64,000 nt of DNA, taken from assembly GCA_029553955.1 (NCBI GenBank), contig JAKPJZ010000161.1:62001-126000 (forward strand), written 5' to 3'. Shown piece after piece: positions 30,604 through 39,977 of the stretch. Both the position numbers and the translations under genes were made by a program. The notes under the pieces were generated by a model, which saw nothing but the letters and a program-made list of their open reading frames with translations, had not been told where the DNA came from and did no database searches. This DNA is from Chloroflexota bacterium (lineage in GTDB: Bacteria; Chloroflexota; Anaerolineae; SpSt-313). Each line of letters begins with the position of its first letter. Position 1 is the stretch's first letter.

Positions 30604-32457
30604 TCAACTGTAGCGGATGCGCGGGTTCAGGAAGGTGTAGGCGATATCGGCCAGGAGCTGTGTGCTCACGGCCAGCGCGACCATGACCATGGCCCCGCCC
30701 TCGACGGCAGCCACGTCTTTGAACAGCGCTGCTTCGTAGATGAGCTTGCCCAGCCCTGGGAAGCCAAAGATGGCCTCGACCACCACGATGCCGCCGATCA
30801 GCCAGTTAACGTGGAGCATGATCACCGTGATCGGGGCGAGCAGCGCGTTGCGCAGCGCGTGCTTGAAGATGATGCGCCAGTAGGGCAGGCCTTTCAGGAA
30901 GGCGGTGCGGATATAGGGTTGGCGCATGACCTCGACCATGCTCGACCGCGTGATGCGCAGCACATAGCCCAGCTCGATCAGGGTCAGAGTCAGCACTGGC
31001 AGCACGAGCATCTGCGGGTTCTGGAAGATGGCATTGTCGCTGGGAAAGAGCGTGGCGCCGGGCAGCCACTTGAGCCACGACGCGAATACCAGGATCAGGA
31101 AGACACCGGTCGCGAATTGCGGCGTTGCCGTCGTCATCAGGCCAAGGATCGACAACAGCCGGTCGAGGAACTTGCCCTCGTTCATGCCGGCGATGAGGCC
31201 CAGCAGGAGGGCCAGGGGCATGATGATGGCAAAGGCGATTGCGGCGAGGAACAGCGAGTTGCGCAGGGCGCGCACCAGGCTCTCGATGACCGGGCGCCCT
31301 GTCTTGAGCGACTCGCCGGGGTCGCCGCGCAGGAAGCCGCGTGACAGCGGGATGAACTCGACGGGTCCGCCTGCAGTGGCCACGAACCCCGAGCCCGATG
31401 AGGCTAGCGTCCACGAGGTATGGCTGCTCAGGAGGGCCGAGCAGAAGGTGCGATAGCGCAGCCGGGCGCCGTCAGGGATCGTCACCGCGAGCTTGTCGAA
31501 AAGCGAGTAGCGCACGGCCGGCTGCTCGGCCAGAAGGCGCCCGGAGACCTTGAAGACTCGTGGCTCCGACGCGCTGATACCCTCGGCAAGCGCGTCGACC
31601 ATGGCGCCGGTGGTTTCGCCGCGCTTGCCCACGGCCGTGCCGCGAAAGCCCTTGCCGCCCAGCTCGCCGCGCCAGATCGTGCTGCCGTCGGCGCCGACAA
31701 TCTCGACCTGATCGACATAGACGGTGACCTGCACAGGGAACTCGGTTGCGGGGGCGTCATAGTCGACCGCTAACTGCACGCTGGCCAGCTCGCGGCCGCT
31801 CAGCGAGCTCAGGTCGATCTCGCGGGTGGTCCACGTGCCCGGAGGCAGCGCGCCCGGCCGCTCGGCGCCTGCGTTGGCACGCACGGCGAGGCCGCTCGCA
31901 TCGGTCAGGTCCGTTTCGCCGAGCACGGTGTTGTCGGCGAAGCGCAGGTCCACGGCGCAGGAAGCCGGGGCCGGCTTGGCTTGGACCCACTTGGCGGCCC
32001 GGTTGGCTTGGTTCACGCCCCAGGCGTAGCGCGTGCCTGAGGCGTCCTCGCGCCAGCGCTCGTTATCGGCGACCTCCTGCACCGTACCGTCGGGCCGGCG
32101 GCGCAGGGCGATGAGGTCGGTGCCATCCGCTTTCCAGCGCACCAGGGTGCCATCCTGGTCGACCGCCCACCATTCGGGGAAGCCTCGCTCGTCTCGGATG
32201 CGCTGCAGCGGCATGCCGATGAGTTGCTCGGCGTGCCAGTCGCTGCCGATGAGCCAGCTCACGTAGCGTGTGAGCAGCGGGCGGTTGTAGCCCAACTGCG
32301 CCATAAAGGACTTTTCCTGCTCGGGCGTGACAAATGCGCCCAGGATATTGCGTGCGATGTTGCCGGGAGCGATCTCGCTTACCAGAAAGACGAGGATCGA
32401 AACGGCGAGCATGGTCACGGCCATGAGCAGGAGACGGCGGACAATGAACTTTGCCAT
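30604..32457 (-). CDS. ABC transporter permease (DppB type) with a large extracytoplasmic insertion
   Basis: N-terminal FIVRRLLLMAVTMLAVSILVF and canonical C-terminal TM core, separated by about 300 extra aa including a beta-sandwich-like segment. Confidence 0.88.
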   Translation of the reverse strand: MAKFIVRRLLLMAVTMLAVSILVFLVSEIAPGNIARNILGAFVTPEQEKSFMAQLGYNRPLLTRYVSWLIGSDWHAEQLIGMPLQRIRDERGFPEWWAVDQDGTLVRWKADGTDLIALRRRPDGTVQEVADNERWREDASGTRYAWGVNQANRAAKWVQAKPAPASCAVDLRFADNTVLGETDLTDASGLAVRANAGAERPGALPPGTWTTREIDLSSLSGRELASVQLAVDYDAPATEFPVQVTVYVDQVEIVGADGSTIWRGELGGKGFRGTAVGKRGETTGAMVDALAEGISASEPRVFKVSGRLLAEQPAVRYSLFDKLAVTIPDGARLRYRTFCSALLSSHTSWTLASSGSGFVATAGGPVEFIPLSRGFLRGDPGESLKTGRPVIESLVRALRNSLFLAAIAFAIIMPLALLLGLIAGMNEGKFLDRLLSILGLMTTATPQFATGVFLILVFASWLKWLPGATLFPSDNAIFQNPQMLVLPVLTLTLIELGYVLRITRSSMVEVMRQPYIRTAFLKGLPYWRIIFKHALRNALLAPITVIMLHVNWLIGGIVVVEAIFGFPGLGKLIYEAALFKDVAAVEGGAMVMVALAVSTQLLADIAYTFLNPRIRYS

Positions 32458-32540
32458 GGCAACTTTCACTTGAGCAGGGGCGGGGAAGAGGTTGGATGGG
32501 CCGGAAGCCGGCCCACCCAACCCACAAGGGCAAGGCGCGC

Positions 32541-34238
32541 TTAGCTCTTCTTGTCGAGCCAGACGGCCGAAAAGTCGTCATAGTTGCTGGGGTGGGGCTC
32601 CAAGCCCTTGACGCTCTCGGTGCAGATGCGCCAGCAGTTGCGCCAGTAGGGCACGCCGACCGTGCCGCGCTCCTGCTGAATCTGCTCGAGCTTGCACATG
32701 ACTTGGCGGCGCGCCTCGAGGTCGACCGTAGAGTTGGCCTCATTGAGCAATGTGATGAACTCTTCGTCGACCCACTTGGTCTCGTTCCAGGCCGTGGGCT
32801 GGCCCTTTTCATCGACGGTGTAGGCCAGACTCATGACCATGGTGCCGAGTGGGCGGTGCGTCCAGATTGTGATGCCGAGGTCGACCTCGGTCCAGACGTT
32901 CCAGTACTCGGTGCCGGGCATGGTGTTGATGGTCAGGCGGAAGCCAGCCGGCTCGGCGTCGACCTTGAGGGTCTCGGCATACGACACCTGATCGGCCCAG
33001 GCCGTGCCGACCGTCAGTTGGACGTCGAGCCCATCCGGGTAGCCGGCCTCGGCCAGGAGTTGCTTGGCGCGCTCTGGGTCGTAGGCCGGGGTGTCGACCG
33101 AGCAGTACTCCGGGTGCACCGGGGCCACGTGATGGTCTTGCCCCTCAGCGCCCTCACCGAAGGCGGCGGTCTCCAGGATCTTTTTCCGGTCCTGGCACAG
33201 CATGAGGGCCTTGCGCACCCGCGGGTCCGACCAAGGCTCCACGTCGGCGCGCATGCGCAGCACGTTCGTCTGGCCGGTGACGACAGGTGTGATGACCAGG
33301 CCTGGGACGTTGCGTAGGGCCAAAAAGTCCTCGACCTGTGGCATTTCCATGACATCGGCCTGGCCCGACTGCATGGCCGCGATGTGCGCCGCGCGCTCGT
33401 CGCCCAGGTGGTACCACTCGAGGCGGTCGAGGTAGGGCAGGGCCTGTCCGTCGGCGCCGTTACGCCAATAGTCGGGCCGTCGCTCGGCCACGGCACGCTC
33501 TTCGGGTATCCACTCCTTGAGCACGAAAGGCCCGGTGCCGTAGGGCTGCTTGAGCCAGTCGCCCTCGAAGTCTCTGGGCAGGATCATGGCGGGGTAGTGG
33601 AAGAGGTGCTCGGGGACGGCGATCTCGGGGCGCGTGAGGTGCAGCGTGACGGTATGGTCGTCGACCCTCTCCACGCCGTTGGCGCTGAGGTAGGGCCCGA
33701 TCATTCCCTTCATAGAGGAGGCCACATCGTCACTCAGCCACTGCTGGAAGTTAAAGACCACGTCGTCTGCCGTGAGCTCTCTGCCGTGGCTGAACTTGAT
33801 GCCCTTGCGCACAAAGAGCGTCCAGGTCTTGGCGTCTTCGCTGACCTCCCACTTTTCGAGCAGGTAGGGGTGGGTGACGTTGTCTTTGTCGGTGAAGGTG
33901 AGGTACTCGACCATCTGGCGGGTCAGGTTCGAGACGGTGACCCAGGAGAGGCGCGCCGGGTGGTCGATGCGCGCAAAGCGTGCGGTCGACTTGAGCGTGC
34001 CGCCGCGCACGATGCCGGCCGGGATTGCGGTGGGGTTGCCCGCGGGCGCCGTGGTCGGGGCCGGTGCCGAGGTGGGAGCAGCCTGAGGTGCGCAGCTTGT
34101 GAGGAAGGTGTTGATGGCGCCGAGCGACATGCCGAGGAGCGCGGCATTGCGCATGAACTCGCGTCGGGTGACCCTCCCTTTCTGGAACAGGTTCTTGAGC
34201 TCGGGTACGTAGGGGTGCTCTTTCGAGGTACGGCCCAT
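32541..34238 (-). CDS. ABC transporter substrate-binding protein (family 5), Tat/lipoprotein signal
   Basis: RREFMRNAALLGMSLGAINTFLTSC twin-Arg plus lipobox; family 5 pattern. Confidence 0.9.
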   Translation of the reverse strand: MGRTSKEHPYVPELKNLFQKGRVTRREFMRNAALLGMSLGAINTFLTSCAPQAAPTSAPAPTTAPAGNPTAIPAGIVRGGTLKSTARFARIDHPARLSWVTVSNLTRQMVEYLTFTDKDNVTHPYLLEKWEVSEDAKTWTLFVRKGIKFSHGRELTADDVVFNFQQWLSDDVASSMKGMIGPYLSANGVERVDDHTVTLHLTRPEIAVPEHLFHYPAMILPRDFEGDWLKQPYGTGPFVLKEWIPEERAVAERRPDYWRNGADGQALPYLDRLEWYHLGDERAAHIAAMQSGQADVMEMPQVEDFLALRNVPGLVITPVVTGQTNVLRMRADVEPWSDPRVRKALMLCQDRKKILETAAFGEGAEGQDHHVAPVHPEYCSVDTPAYDPERAKQLLAEAGYPDGLDVQLTVGTAWADQVSYAETLKVDAEPAGFRLTINTMPGTEYWNVWTEVDLGITIWTHRPLGTMVMSLAYTVDEKGQPTAWNETKWVDEEFITLLNEANSTVDLEARRQVMCKLEQIQQERGTVGVPYWRNCWRICTESVKGLEPHPSNYDDFSAVWLDKKS

Positions 34239-34339
34239 TCTCGTATCCCTCCAGGGCGTGTGGCGGGTCGCAGCGGACCCAAATGGGAGAACACGGGTAG
34301 CCAGAGCGCGCTCCGGCAAGCCTATGAAGACCCGAACAT

Positions 34340-34350
34340 CTGAGGTTCTG
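34340..34350. promoter_or_regulatory. Candidate operator (variant) AACATCTGAGGTTCTG
   Basis: 14/16 match to AACATCTGAAGTTCAG at 34455-34470; downstream of the minus-strand promoter. Confidence 0.55.
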
Positions 34351-34355
34351 CTGGC

Positions 34356-34384
34356 ATGATACCATAGATTCCTGGGAGAGTCAA
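34356..34384 (-). promoter_or_regulatory. Candidate sigma-70 promoter for the ABC/MttB operon: TTGACT-N17-TATCAT
   Basis: Reverse complement reads TTGACTCTCCCAGGAATCTATGGTATCAT. Confidence 0.65.
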
Positions 34385-34415
34385 CCCTTGTCGCATGCTA
34401 GGCAACAACAGGCTC

Positions 34416-34444
34416 TTGACCACAGCATGATAGTGGTGTATAAT
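34416..34444 (+). promoter_or_regulatory. Candidate sigma-70 promoter TTGACC-N17-TATAAT
   Basis: Consensus -35/-10 with 17 bp spacer. Confidence 0.7.
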
Positions 34445-34459
34445 GCGCGTGAGAAACAT

Positions 34460-34470
34460 CTGAAGTTCAG
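34460..34470. promoter_or_regulatory. Candidate GntR operator CTGAAGTTCAG
   Basis: Inverted repeat CTGAA-N-TTCAG, 15 nt after the -10 element. Confidence 0.65.
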
Positions 34471-34559
34471 GGGTTTGTACGCGACCGGTTCCCAGAACAT
34501 CTTGGGGAGCTGAATAGCCAAGGAGGCTGTTGATACATCGGACAACCGGCGCAGGCGCC

Positions 34560-34588
34560 TTGACCGGGTTGCGGAAACCGCGTATAGT
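34560..34588 (+). promoter_or_regulatory. Candidate sigma-70 promoter TTGACC-N17-TATAGT
   Basis: Second promoter with identical -35 and spacer length. Confidence 0.7.
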
Positions 34589-34603
34589 ATGCGCCCTATG
34601 CCA

Positions 34604-34614
34604 CTGAAGTTCAG
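34604..34614. promoter_or_regulatory. Candidate GntR operator CTGAAGTTCAG
   Basis: Identical inverted repeat, again 15 nt after the -10 element. Confidence 0.65.
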
Positions 34615-34661
34615 GCGTTTGGCACGGCCATCCCGCGATGCGTTCCTGGAGGGACTAACGC

Positions 34662-35387
34662 ATGACTCAAGCTCCGCTGCCACGAGATAGCCTCACCGAT
34701 GCCATCATCCGTGAGCTGAAGCAGATGATACTGCGTGGCGATGTGCTTCCCGGCGGTTGGCTTCCGCCCCAGCCTGCCCTGGCGCAGCGTTTTGGGGTGG
34801 GCCTCTCGACGATCCGCGAGGCGGTCAAAGGGCTCACCCTATTGGGCGTGCTCAAGCCGCAGCCAGGCCGGGGCACACAGGTCTGTGACGATGCCCTCTC
34901 GCTGCTGCGCCGCTTCGATCCGGTCGGCACGCGGCTCGCAGAGCTCGACGTGTTCCAGATCCTCGAGGCGCGTGATACCATCGAGGTCGAGCTGGCCGGG
35001 CTGGCGGCCGAGCGCGCAACGGAGGAGGACATCGCGGCCATCCAGGGCGCGATTGCCGCGATGCGGCAGGTGCGGGGCGACGACGTTGCCTACGAGGCAG
35101 CGGATCTCGAGTTCCATCGCTCCATCGCCCGCGCGGCCAGGAGCCGCCTGCTCGAAGAGTTCTACAATACGACGCTGACGTTGATGGCCGCCGTCGCGGA
35201 GCAGATCATCCCGCTCCCAGGCGTGAAAGAGCGAGGCCTGACATTCCAGCAGAGCGTCGCCGATGCAATCAGCGCCCACGACCGGCAGGCGGCCCGGCAG
35301 CGTACACACAAGCACATGCGTCGCGTGCTTACCATCCTTCGCACCTCGCTCAGCATGCGAGGCGACAGCGCGGCCCAGGGCGAGTAG
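34662..35387 (+). CDS. GntR/FadR family transcriptional regulator
   Basis: N-terminal wHTH (LPPQPALAQRFGVGLSTIREAVKGLTLLGVLKPQPGRGTQV) and FCD-like all-helical domain. Confidence 0.9.
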   Translation: MTQAPLPRDSLTDAIIRELKQMILRGDVLPGGWLPPQPALAQRFGVGLSTIREAVKGLTLLGVLKPQPGRGTQVCDDALSLLRRFDPVGTRLAELDVFQILEARDTIEVELAGLAAERATEEDIAAIQGAIAAMRQVRGDDVAYEAADLEFHRSIARAARSRLLEEFYNTTLTLMAAVAEQIIPLPGVKERGLTFQQSVADAISAHDRQAARQRTHKHMRRVLTILRTSLSMRGDSAAQGE

Positions 35388-35469
35388 TGGGCAAACTGGT
35401 TTTGCGGCCGAAGCAGTGGGGGCAGGCAGGCCCTCGTTCCCTTCATCAAGCGAACACCGAGGTATCGAA

Positions 35470-36927
35470 ATGAACAGGACTCATGTGATGGCGAGGATGG
35501 CCGCCGAGTACACGCGGCTGGGTCAGGGAGAGCGGCAGGCGATCCACGACATGACGATGGAGCTCATGGAGCGCATCGGCATCCAGGTGCACGACGAGAG
35601 AGCCAAAACGCTCCTGGTCGCGGCTGGCGCCAAGGCCGACGGGGTGGTGGTGCGCATCCCGGAGCATATGGTGCGCAAGGCGCTCGACGTGACCCCGAAG
35701 CGCCTGACGCTGTACGATCGCAAGGGGCGCGTGGCCATCCGCGCGACCGGCTACAACACGTACTATGGCGGCGGCTCCGACTGCCTCTACGTGCTGGACC
35801 ACCGTACGGGCACTCGACGCCAGGCCGTGATGCAGGACGTGGTCGATGCGCAGATCGTCCAGGATGCGCTCCCCGAGATCGACTTTGCCATGTCGATGTT
35901 CCTGCCCTCCGACGTCGACCAGCTCATCTACGACCGCTACCAGATGGAGGCCATGCTCAACAACACCACCAAGCCCATCGTCTTTGTGGCTCCCGATTTT
36001 GAGGGTGCCGTGGCGGCGACGGAGATGGCCGAGGTGGTGGCCGGCGGCGCAGAGGCCTTCCAGCGGCGCCCCTTTGCTACGTGCTACATCAACGTCACTT
36101 CGGGCCTGGTGGCCAACGCCGAGGCGCTGCAGAAGTGCATGTATTTTGCTAAAAAGGGTCTGCCGCAGCTCTACATCCCGCTGAGCCACGGCGGCGTACA
36201 CGCTCCCTGCAGCATTGCGGCAGCCACCGCGGCCGAATGCGCAGGTACGCTGCTCGGCATCACCCTGGCCCAACTGGTGCGCGAGGGTTCGCCCGTTGCC
36301 GTGCCGGGCTGGTCGGGCGCGATGTACAACATGAAGGATATGGGCGGCATGTACGTCCTGGCCGACTCGATGGGCATGACCCTGGAGATGGGGCACTATT
36401 ATGGGCTGCCGACGTTTGGCCTGGGCGGCGCGACCGAGTCGAAGGTGCTCGACCAGCAGGCGGGCATCGAGATGACCCTCGGCCTCGTGTTCCAGACCCT
36501 GGAAGGCGCCAACATCCTGCACGACGTGGGCTTTATGAACTCGGGCATGCAGGGCTCGCTGCCGATGATGGCCATGGCCAACGACGTGATCGGCTGGATC
36601 CGCCATGCGACAGCCGGGGTGCCCATCAACGCCGAGACGGTCGACAAGGCGCTGGACCTGTTCGAAGAGGTGGGGCCGGGCGGCAGCCACCTCGTCCACG
36701 AGTACACGGTGAAGCACTTCCGTGAGGCCTTTTACCCCAAACTGATCAACCGCGCGGATTACGCTGCGTGGGAGGCAGCCGGCGCCACGAGCATGGCTGA
36801 CCGCGCCACAGAGATGGTCGCCGACATCCTCGCCAGCCACAAGCCCGAGCCGCTACCGGCTGACGTGCAGCGCGACATCCACAAGATCGTGGAACGGGAG
36901 CAGGAGCGCGTGCAGCGCGCCAAGTAG
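35470..36927 (+). CDS. Trimethylamine methyltransferase (MttB) superfamily protein, non-pyrrolysine
   Basis: NNTTKPIVFVAPD, GGATESKVLDQQAGIEMTLGLVFQTLEGANILHDVGFMNSG; start MNRTHVMARM. Confidence 0.88.
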   Translation: MNRTHVMARMAAEYTRLGQGERQAIHDMTMELMERIGIQVHDERAKTLLVAAGAKADGVVVRIPEHMVRKALDVTPKRLTLYDRKGRVAIRATGYNTYYGGGSDCLYVLDHRTGTRRQAVMQDVVDAQIVQDALPEIDFAMSMFLPSDVDQLIYDRYQMEAMLNNTTKPIVFVAPDFEGAVAATEMAEVVAGGAEAFQRRPFATCYINVTSGLVANAEALQKCMYFAKKGLPQLYIPLSHGGVHAPCSIAAATAAECAGTLLGITLAQLVREGSPVAVPGWSGAMYNMKDMGGMYVLADSMGMTLEMGHYYGLPTFGLGGATESKVLDQQAGIEMTLGLVFQTLEGANILHDVGFMNSGMQGSLPMMAMANDVIGWIRHATAGVPINAETVDKALDLFEEVGPGGSHLVHEYTVKHFREAFYPKLINRADYAAWEAAGATSMADRATEMVADILASHKPEPLPADVQRDIHKIVEREQERVQRAK

Positions 36928-37026
36928 GGCGCCGCAGAGATCCGGCCGGCCTGCATGCAAGCCGGCCGGACAGCCCGGGCACGCCACTGTGGCGCGCCCC
37001 ACCACATTCAGGAGACTCGAGAGACC

Positions 37027-37656
37027 ATGGACCTCAATGAGATGATGCAGGTGCTCTACAGGGGCGACGCGGCCAGAGTGGCCGAGCTGACCCGCCAGGC
37101 GCTCGATTCGGGGATGGCACCGCAGGACGTCCTCGAGCAGGGCCTGATTGGCGGCATGGACCGGGTCGGCAAGGACTTCAAGGACGGCACGCTGTTCGTG
37201 CCCGAGGTGCTGCTGGCGGCCCGGGCCATGAAGGCGGGCATGGAGCTCCTGCGCCCGGCGCTGGCCAAGAGCGGCGTCGCCCCTCGCGGCACGCTCGTCA
37301 TCGGCACTGTGAAGGGCGATCTGCACGACATCGGCAAGAACCTGGTGGGCATGATGGTGGAGGGCGCTGGCTATGCGGTGGTCGACCTGGGCGTCGACGT
37401 CGCGCCGGAGCGCTTTGTGCAGGCGGCAAAGGAGCACAACGCCGGCGTCGTCGGACTCTCGGCGCTGCTGACGACCACCATGGCCAACATGAAGGCGGTC
37501 ATCGACGCGCTCGGGGCGGCCGGCCTGCGTGACAAGGTCAAGGTCATGATCGGCGGCGCGCCTGTGACGCAACGCTTCGCCGACGACATCGGCGCCGACG
37601 CCTTTGCCGCCAATGCCTCGCTGGCGGTCGAAGCGGCGCGGACCTTCTTCGGCTGA
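37027..37656 (+). CDS. Corrinoid (B12-binding) methyltransferase protein, MttC/MtbC-like
   Basis: GTVKGDLHDIGKNLV (DxHxxG) cobalamin motif; GLSALLTTTM; N-terminal helical cap. Confidence 0.93.
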   Translation: MDLNEMMQVLYRGDAARVAELTRQALDSGMAPQDVLEQGLIGGMDRVGKDFKDGTLFVPEVLLAARAMKAGMELLRPALAKSGVAPRGTLVIGTVKGDLHDIGKNLVGMMVEGAGYAVVDLGVDVAPERFVQAAKEHNAGVVGLSALLTTTMANMKAVIDALGAAGLRDKVKVMIGGAPVTQRFADDIGADAFAANASLAVEAARTFFG

Positions 37657-37851
37657 GTCCTTTCCTCCCTTGTGCGAGAGGGGCGGGCCGGGCGCAGGCT
37701 GCGAATCTGCGCCCGGCTCGCCCCTCTCGCGACTCGAGCGCGCCCCCCTCTTTTGCTTCCCCCGCCCATGCGCGGTATCATAGGGATGAGCGACCGGTCT
37801 GCTGCAGGCGCCTGCGACGCCTGCCCCCGTTCTCCAGGTAGGAGTGTGGTC

Positions 37852-38121
37852 ATGTCCGAGGTCACCCTGACGATCCACCACCCCGCGGGCCTGCACGCCC
37901 GCCCCGCCGCCATCTTTGTGCAAGCCGCCAAGCGTTTTGCCAGCGACGTCCAGGTGAGCCATGGCGAGCGCCGGGCGAATGCCAAGAGCATCCTGAGTGT
38001 GCTCACCCTGGGCGCCAACCAAGGGGCCGTGATTACCATCAAGGCCGAGGGCGCCGACGCCGACGAGGCGCTGGCGGCGCTGCAGGCCTTGGTGGAGGGC
38101 AACTTTGGGGAGGCGAGTTGA
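37852..38121 (+). CDS. HPr family phosphocarrier protein
   Basis: AGLHARPAAIFVQAA (active-site His), NAKSILSVL. Confidence 0.88.
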   Translation: MSEVTLTIHHPAGLHARPAAIFVQAAKRFASDVQVSHGERRANAKSILSVLTLGANQGAVITIKAEGADADEALAALQALVEGNFGEAS

Positions 38122-39830
38122 AGACGCTCGAGGGCATCGCAGCTTCGCCGGGGATTGCCATCGGCGACGCGTTCCAGTTCCAGGCGGCCGACCTGCGCTT
38201 CGAACGGCGCCGAGTCGACGATCCGGCGGCGGAATGGCGGCGCTTTGAGGCGGCGGCGGCAACGGCAGCGGAGCAGTTGGCCGAGGTCTGTGACAGAGCC
38301 ACGGCCGAGCTGGGGCCAGAGCAGGCGGCGATCTTTCAGGCGCACCTGATGATGCTGGAGGACCCCGAGCTGCGGGTGGCGGTGCAGACGGCCATCGAGG
38401 AGCAGGGGCTCAACGCCGAGGCGGCGCTGAGCGATGCGGCGGCCTTCTATGCCGAGGCGCTGGAGGCGCTCGACGACGAGTACCTGCGCGCCCGCGCGGC
38501 CGACGTGCGCGATATCACCGGCCGCGTGCTGGGCATCCTGCTCGGGCGGGAGGCGCAGGCCGGGCCGCAGGCGCCGGCGATCATCCTGGCGCGTGACCTG
38601 ACCCCCTCCGACACTGTGCTGCTCGACAAATCGCGCGTGCTCGGCTTTTGCACGGCCGAGGGTGGGCCGACGTCGCACACGGCCATTCTGGCGCGGGCGC
38701 TGGGCCTGCCCGCCGTGGTGGGGGTGGGCGAGGAGGTGCTGGCGGTGCCGGCGGGGGTGACGGTGGTGCTCGACGGCGCGGCTGGCCGGCTGGTGGTGCA
38801 GCCCGATGAACCAGAACTCTGCGCCTGCCGCGAGCGCATGGCAGCCGCGACGGCGTTGCAGGCCGAGGCGCAGCGACGGGCGATGGAGCCGGCGGTCACC
38901 TGCGACGGGCACCGCGTGGAGGTGGTGGCCAACATCGGCAGCGTGCGCGATGCGCAGGCGGCGGTGCAGGCGGGGGCCGAGGGCGTGGGCCTCTTGCGCA
39001 GCGAGTTCCTCTACCTCGAGCGCAGCAGCCTGCCCAGCGAGGAGGAGCAGTATCGCGCCTATCGCGATATCCTCGAAGCGATGGGCGGACGCCCGGTGAT
39101 TCTGCGCACCCTCGACGCCGGGGCCGATAAGGAGATTGCCTACCTGGGCATGCCCCACGAGCAGAACCCGGCGCTGGGCGTGCGCGCCATCCGCCTGTGC
39201 CTGGCGCGGGCCGAGCTCTTTAGGGCGCAGTTGCGGGCGGCGCTGCGGGCGGCAGCGGGGCACAACCTCAAGGTCATGTTCCCCATGGTGGCCACGGCCG
39301 GCGAGCTGCGGGCGGCGCGGGCGGCGCTGGATGCGGCGCGCGAGGAGCTCGCGGCTGAGGGCGTGCCGTTGCCCGAGCGGCTGGAGGTGGGCATCATGGT
39401 CGAAGTGCCGGCGGCGGCGCTGATGGCCGACCGCCTGGCGCGGGAGGTCGATTTCTTTTCCATCGGCACCAACGACCTGAGCCAGTACACCATGGCCGCC
39501 GACCGCACCAACGCCCAGGTGGCGGCGCTGGCGAATGCGCTGCAGCCGGCGGTGCTGCGCCTGGTGGCCCGCGTCATCGATGCGGCACACGCTGAGGGCA
39601 AATGGGTGGGCATGTGCGGCGAATTGGCGGGCGAGCCGCTGGCGATCCCCATCCTCCTCGGCCTGGGGCTCGACGAGTTCAGCATGAACCCGCCGGCCAT
39701 CCCCATGGCGAAGCAGCTCATCCGCAGCCTCGAGGTGGCCGCGGCGCGCCAGGTGGCGCGGGCGGCGCTGGAGCTCAACAGTGCCGAGGAGGTGGCGGCG
39801 CTGGTGCGGGCGCGCGTGCCGGGCGTGTGA
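38118..39830 (+). CDS. ptsI: Phosphoenolpyruvate-protein phosphotransferase (enzyme I)
   Basis: GGPTSHTAILARALGLPAVVG active-site His; PEP-utilising barrel IGTNDLSQYTMAADR. Confidence 0.92.
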   Translation: MKTLEGIAASPGIAIGDAFQFQAADLRFERRRVDDPAAEWRRFEAAAATAAEQLAEVCDRATAELGPEQAAIFQAHLMMLEDPELRVAVQTAIEEQGLNAEAALSDAAAFYAEALEALDDEYLRARAADVRDITGRVLGILLGREAQAGPQAPAIILARDLTPSDTVLLDKSRVLGFCTAEGGPTSHTAILARALGLPAVVGVGEEVLAVPAGVTVVLDGAAGRLVVQPDEPELCACRERMAAATALQAEAQRRAMEPAVTCDGHRVEVVANIGSVRDAQAAVQAGAEGVGLLRSEFLYLERSSLPSEEEQYRAYRDILEAMGGRPVILRTLDAGADKEIAYLGMPHEQNPALGVRAIRLCLARAELFRAQLRAALRAAAGHNLKVMFPMVATAGELRAARAALDAAREELAAEGVPLPERLEVGIMVEVPAAALMADRLAREVDFFSIGTNDLSQYTMAADRTNAQVAALANALQPAVLRLVARVIDAAHAEGKWVGMCGELAGEPLAIPILLGLGLDEFSMNPPAIPMAKQLIRSLEVAAARQVARAALELNSAEEVAALVRARVPGV

Positions 39831-39842
39831 TCCCGATCGTGT

Positions 39843-39918
39843 AGTAGGGGTAAAGCATGCGGCCACCAGATGCGCCTCCATGGAGGCGCATCTGGTGGCC
39901 GCATGCTTTACCCCTACT
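39843..39918. repeat. 76-bp perfect loop-free palindrome
   Basis: AGTAGGGGTAAAGCATGCGGCCACCAGATGCGCCTCCA and exact reverse complement. Confidence 0.97.
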
Positions 39919-39977
39919 GATCCTGTTGCCACGTATGCCCCCGATTTATGGTATACTATTGGGGGGAGGTACAGGCT

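Noticed and set aside
22804-36927. Pyrrolysine (amber read-through) in the MttB-like genes
   Set aside because: Both ORFs are full length without an in-frame UAG, so they are non-pyrrolysine MttB homologs.
39948-39977. Upstream ATG of the GNAT-HDAC ORF
   Set aside because: It overlaps the TATACT -10 box; the ATG at 39978 follows a strong GGGGGGAGG ribosome-binding site.
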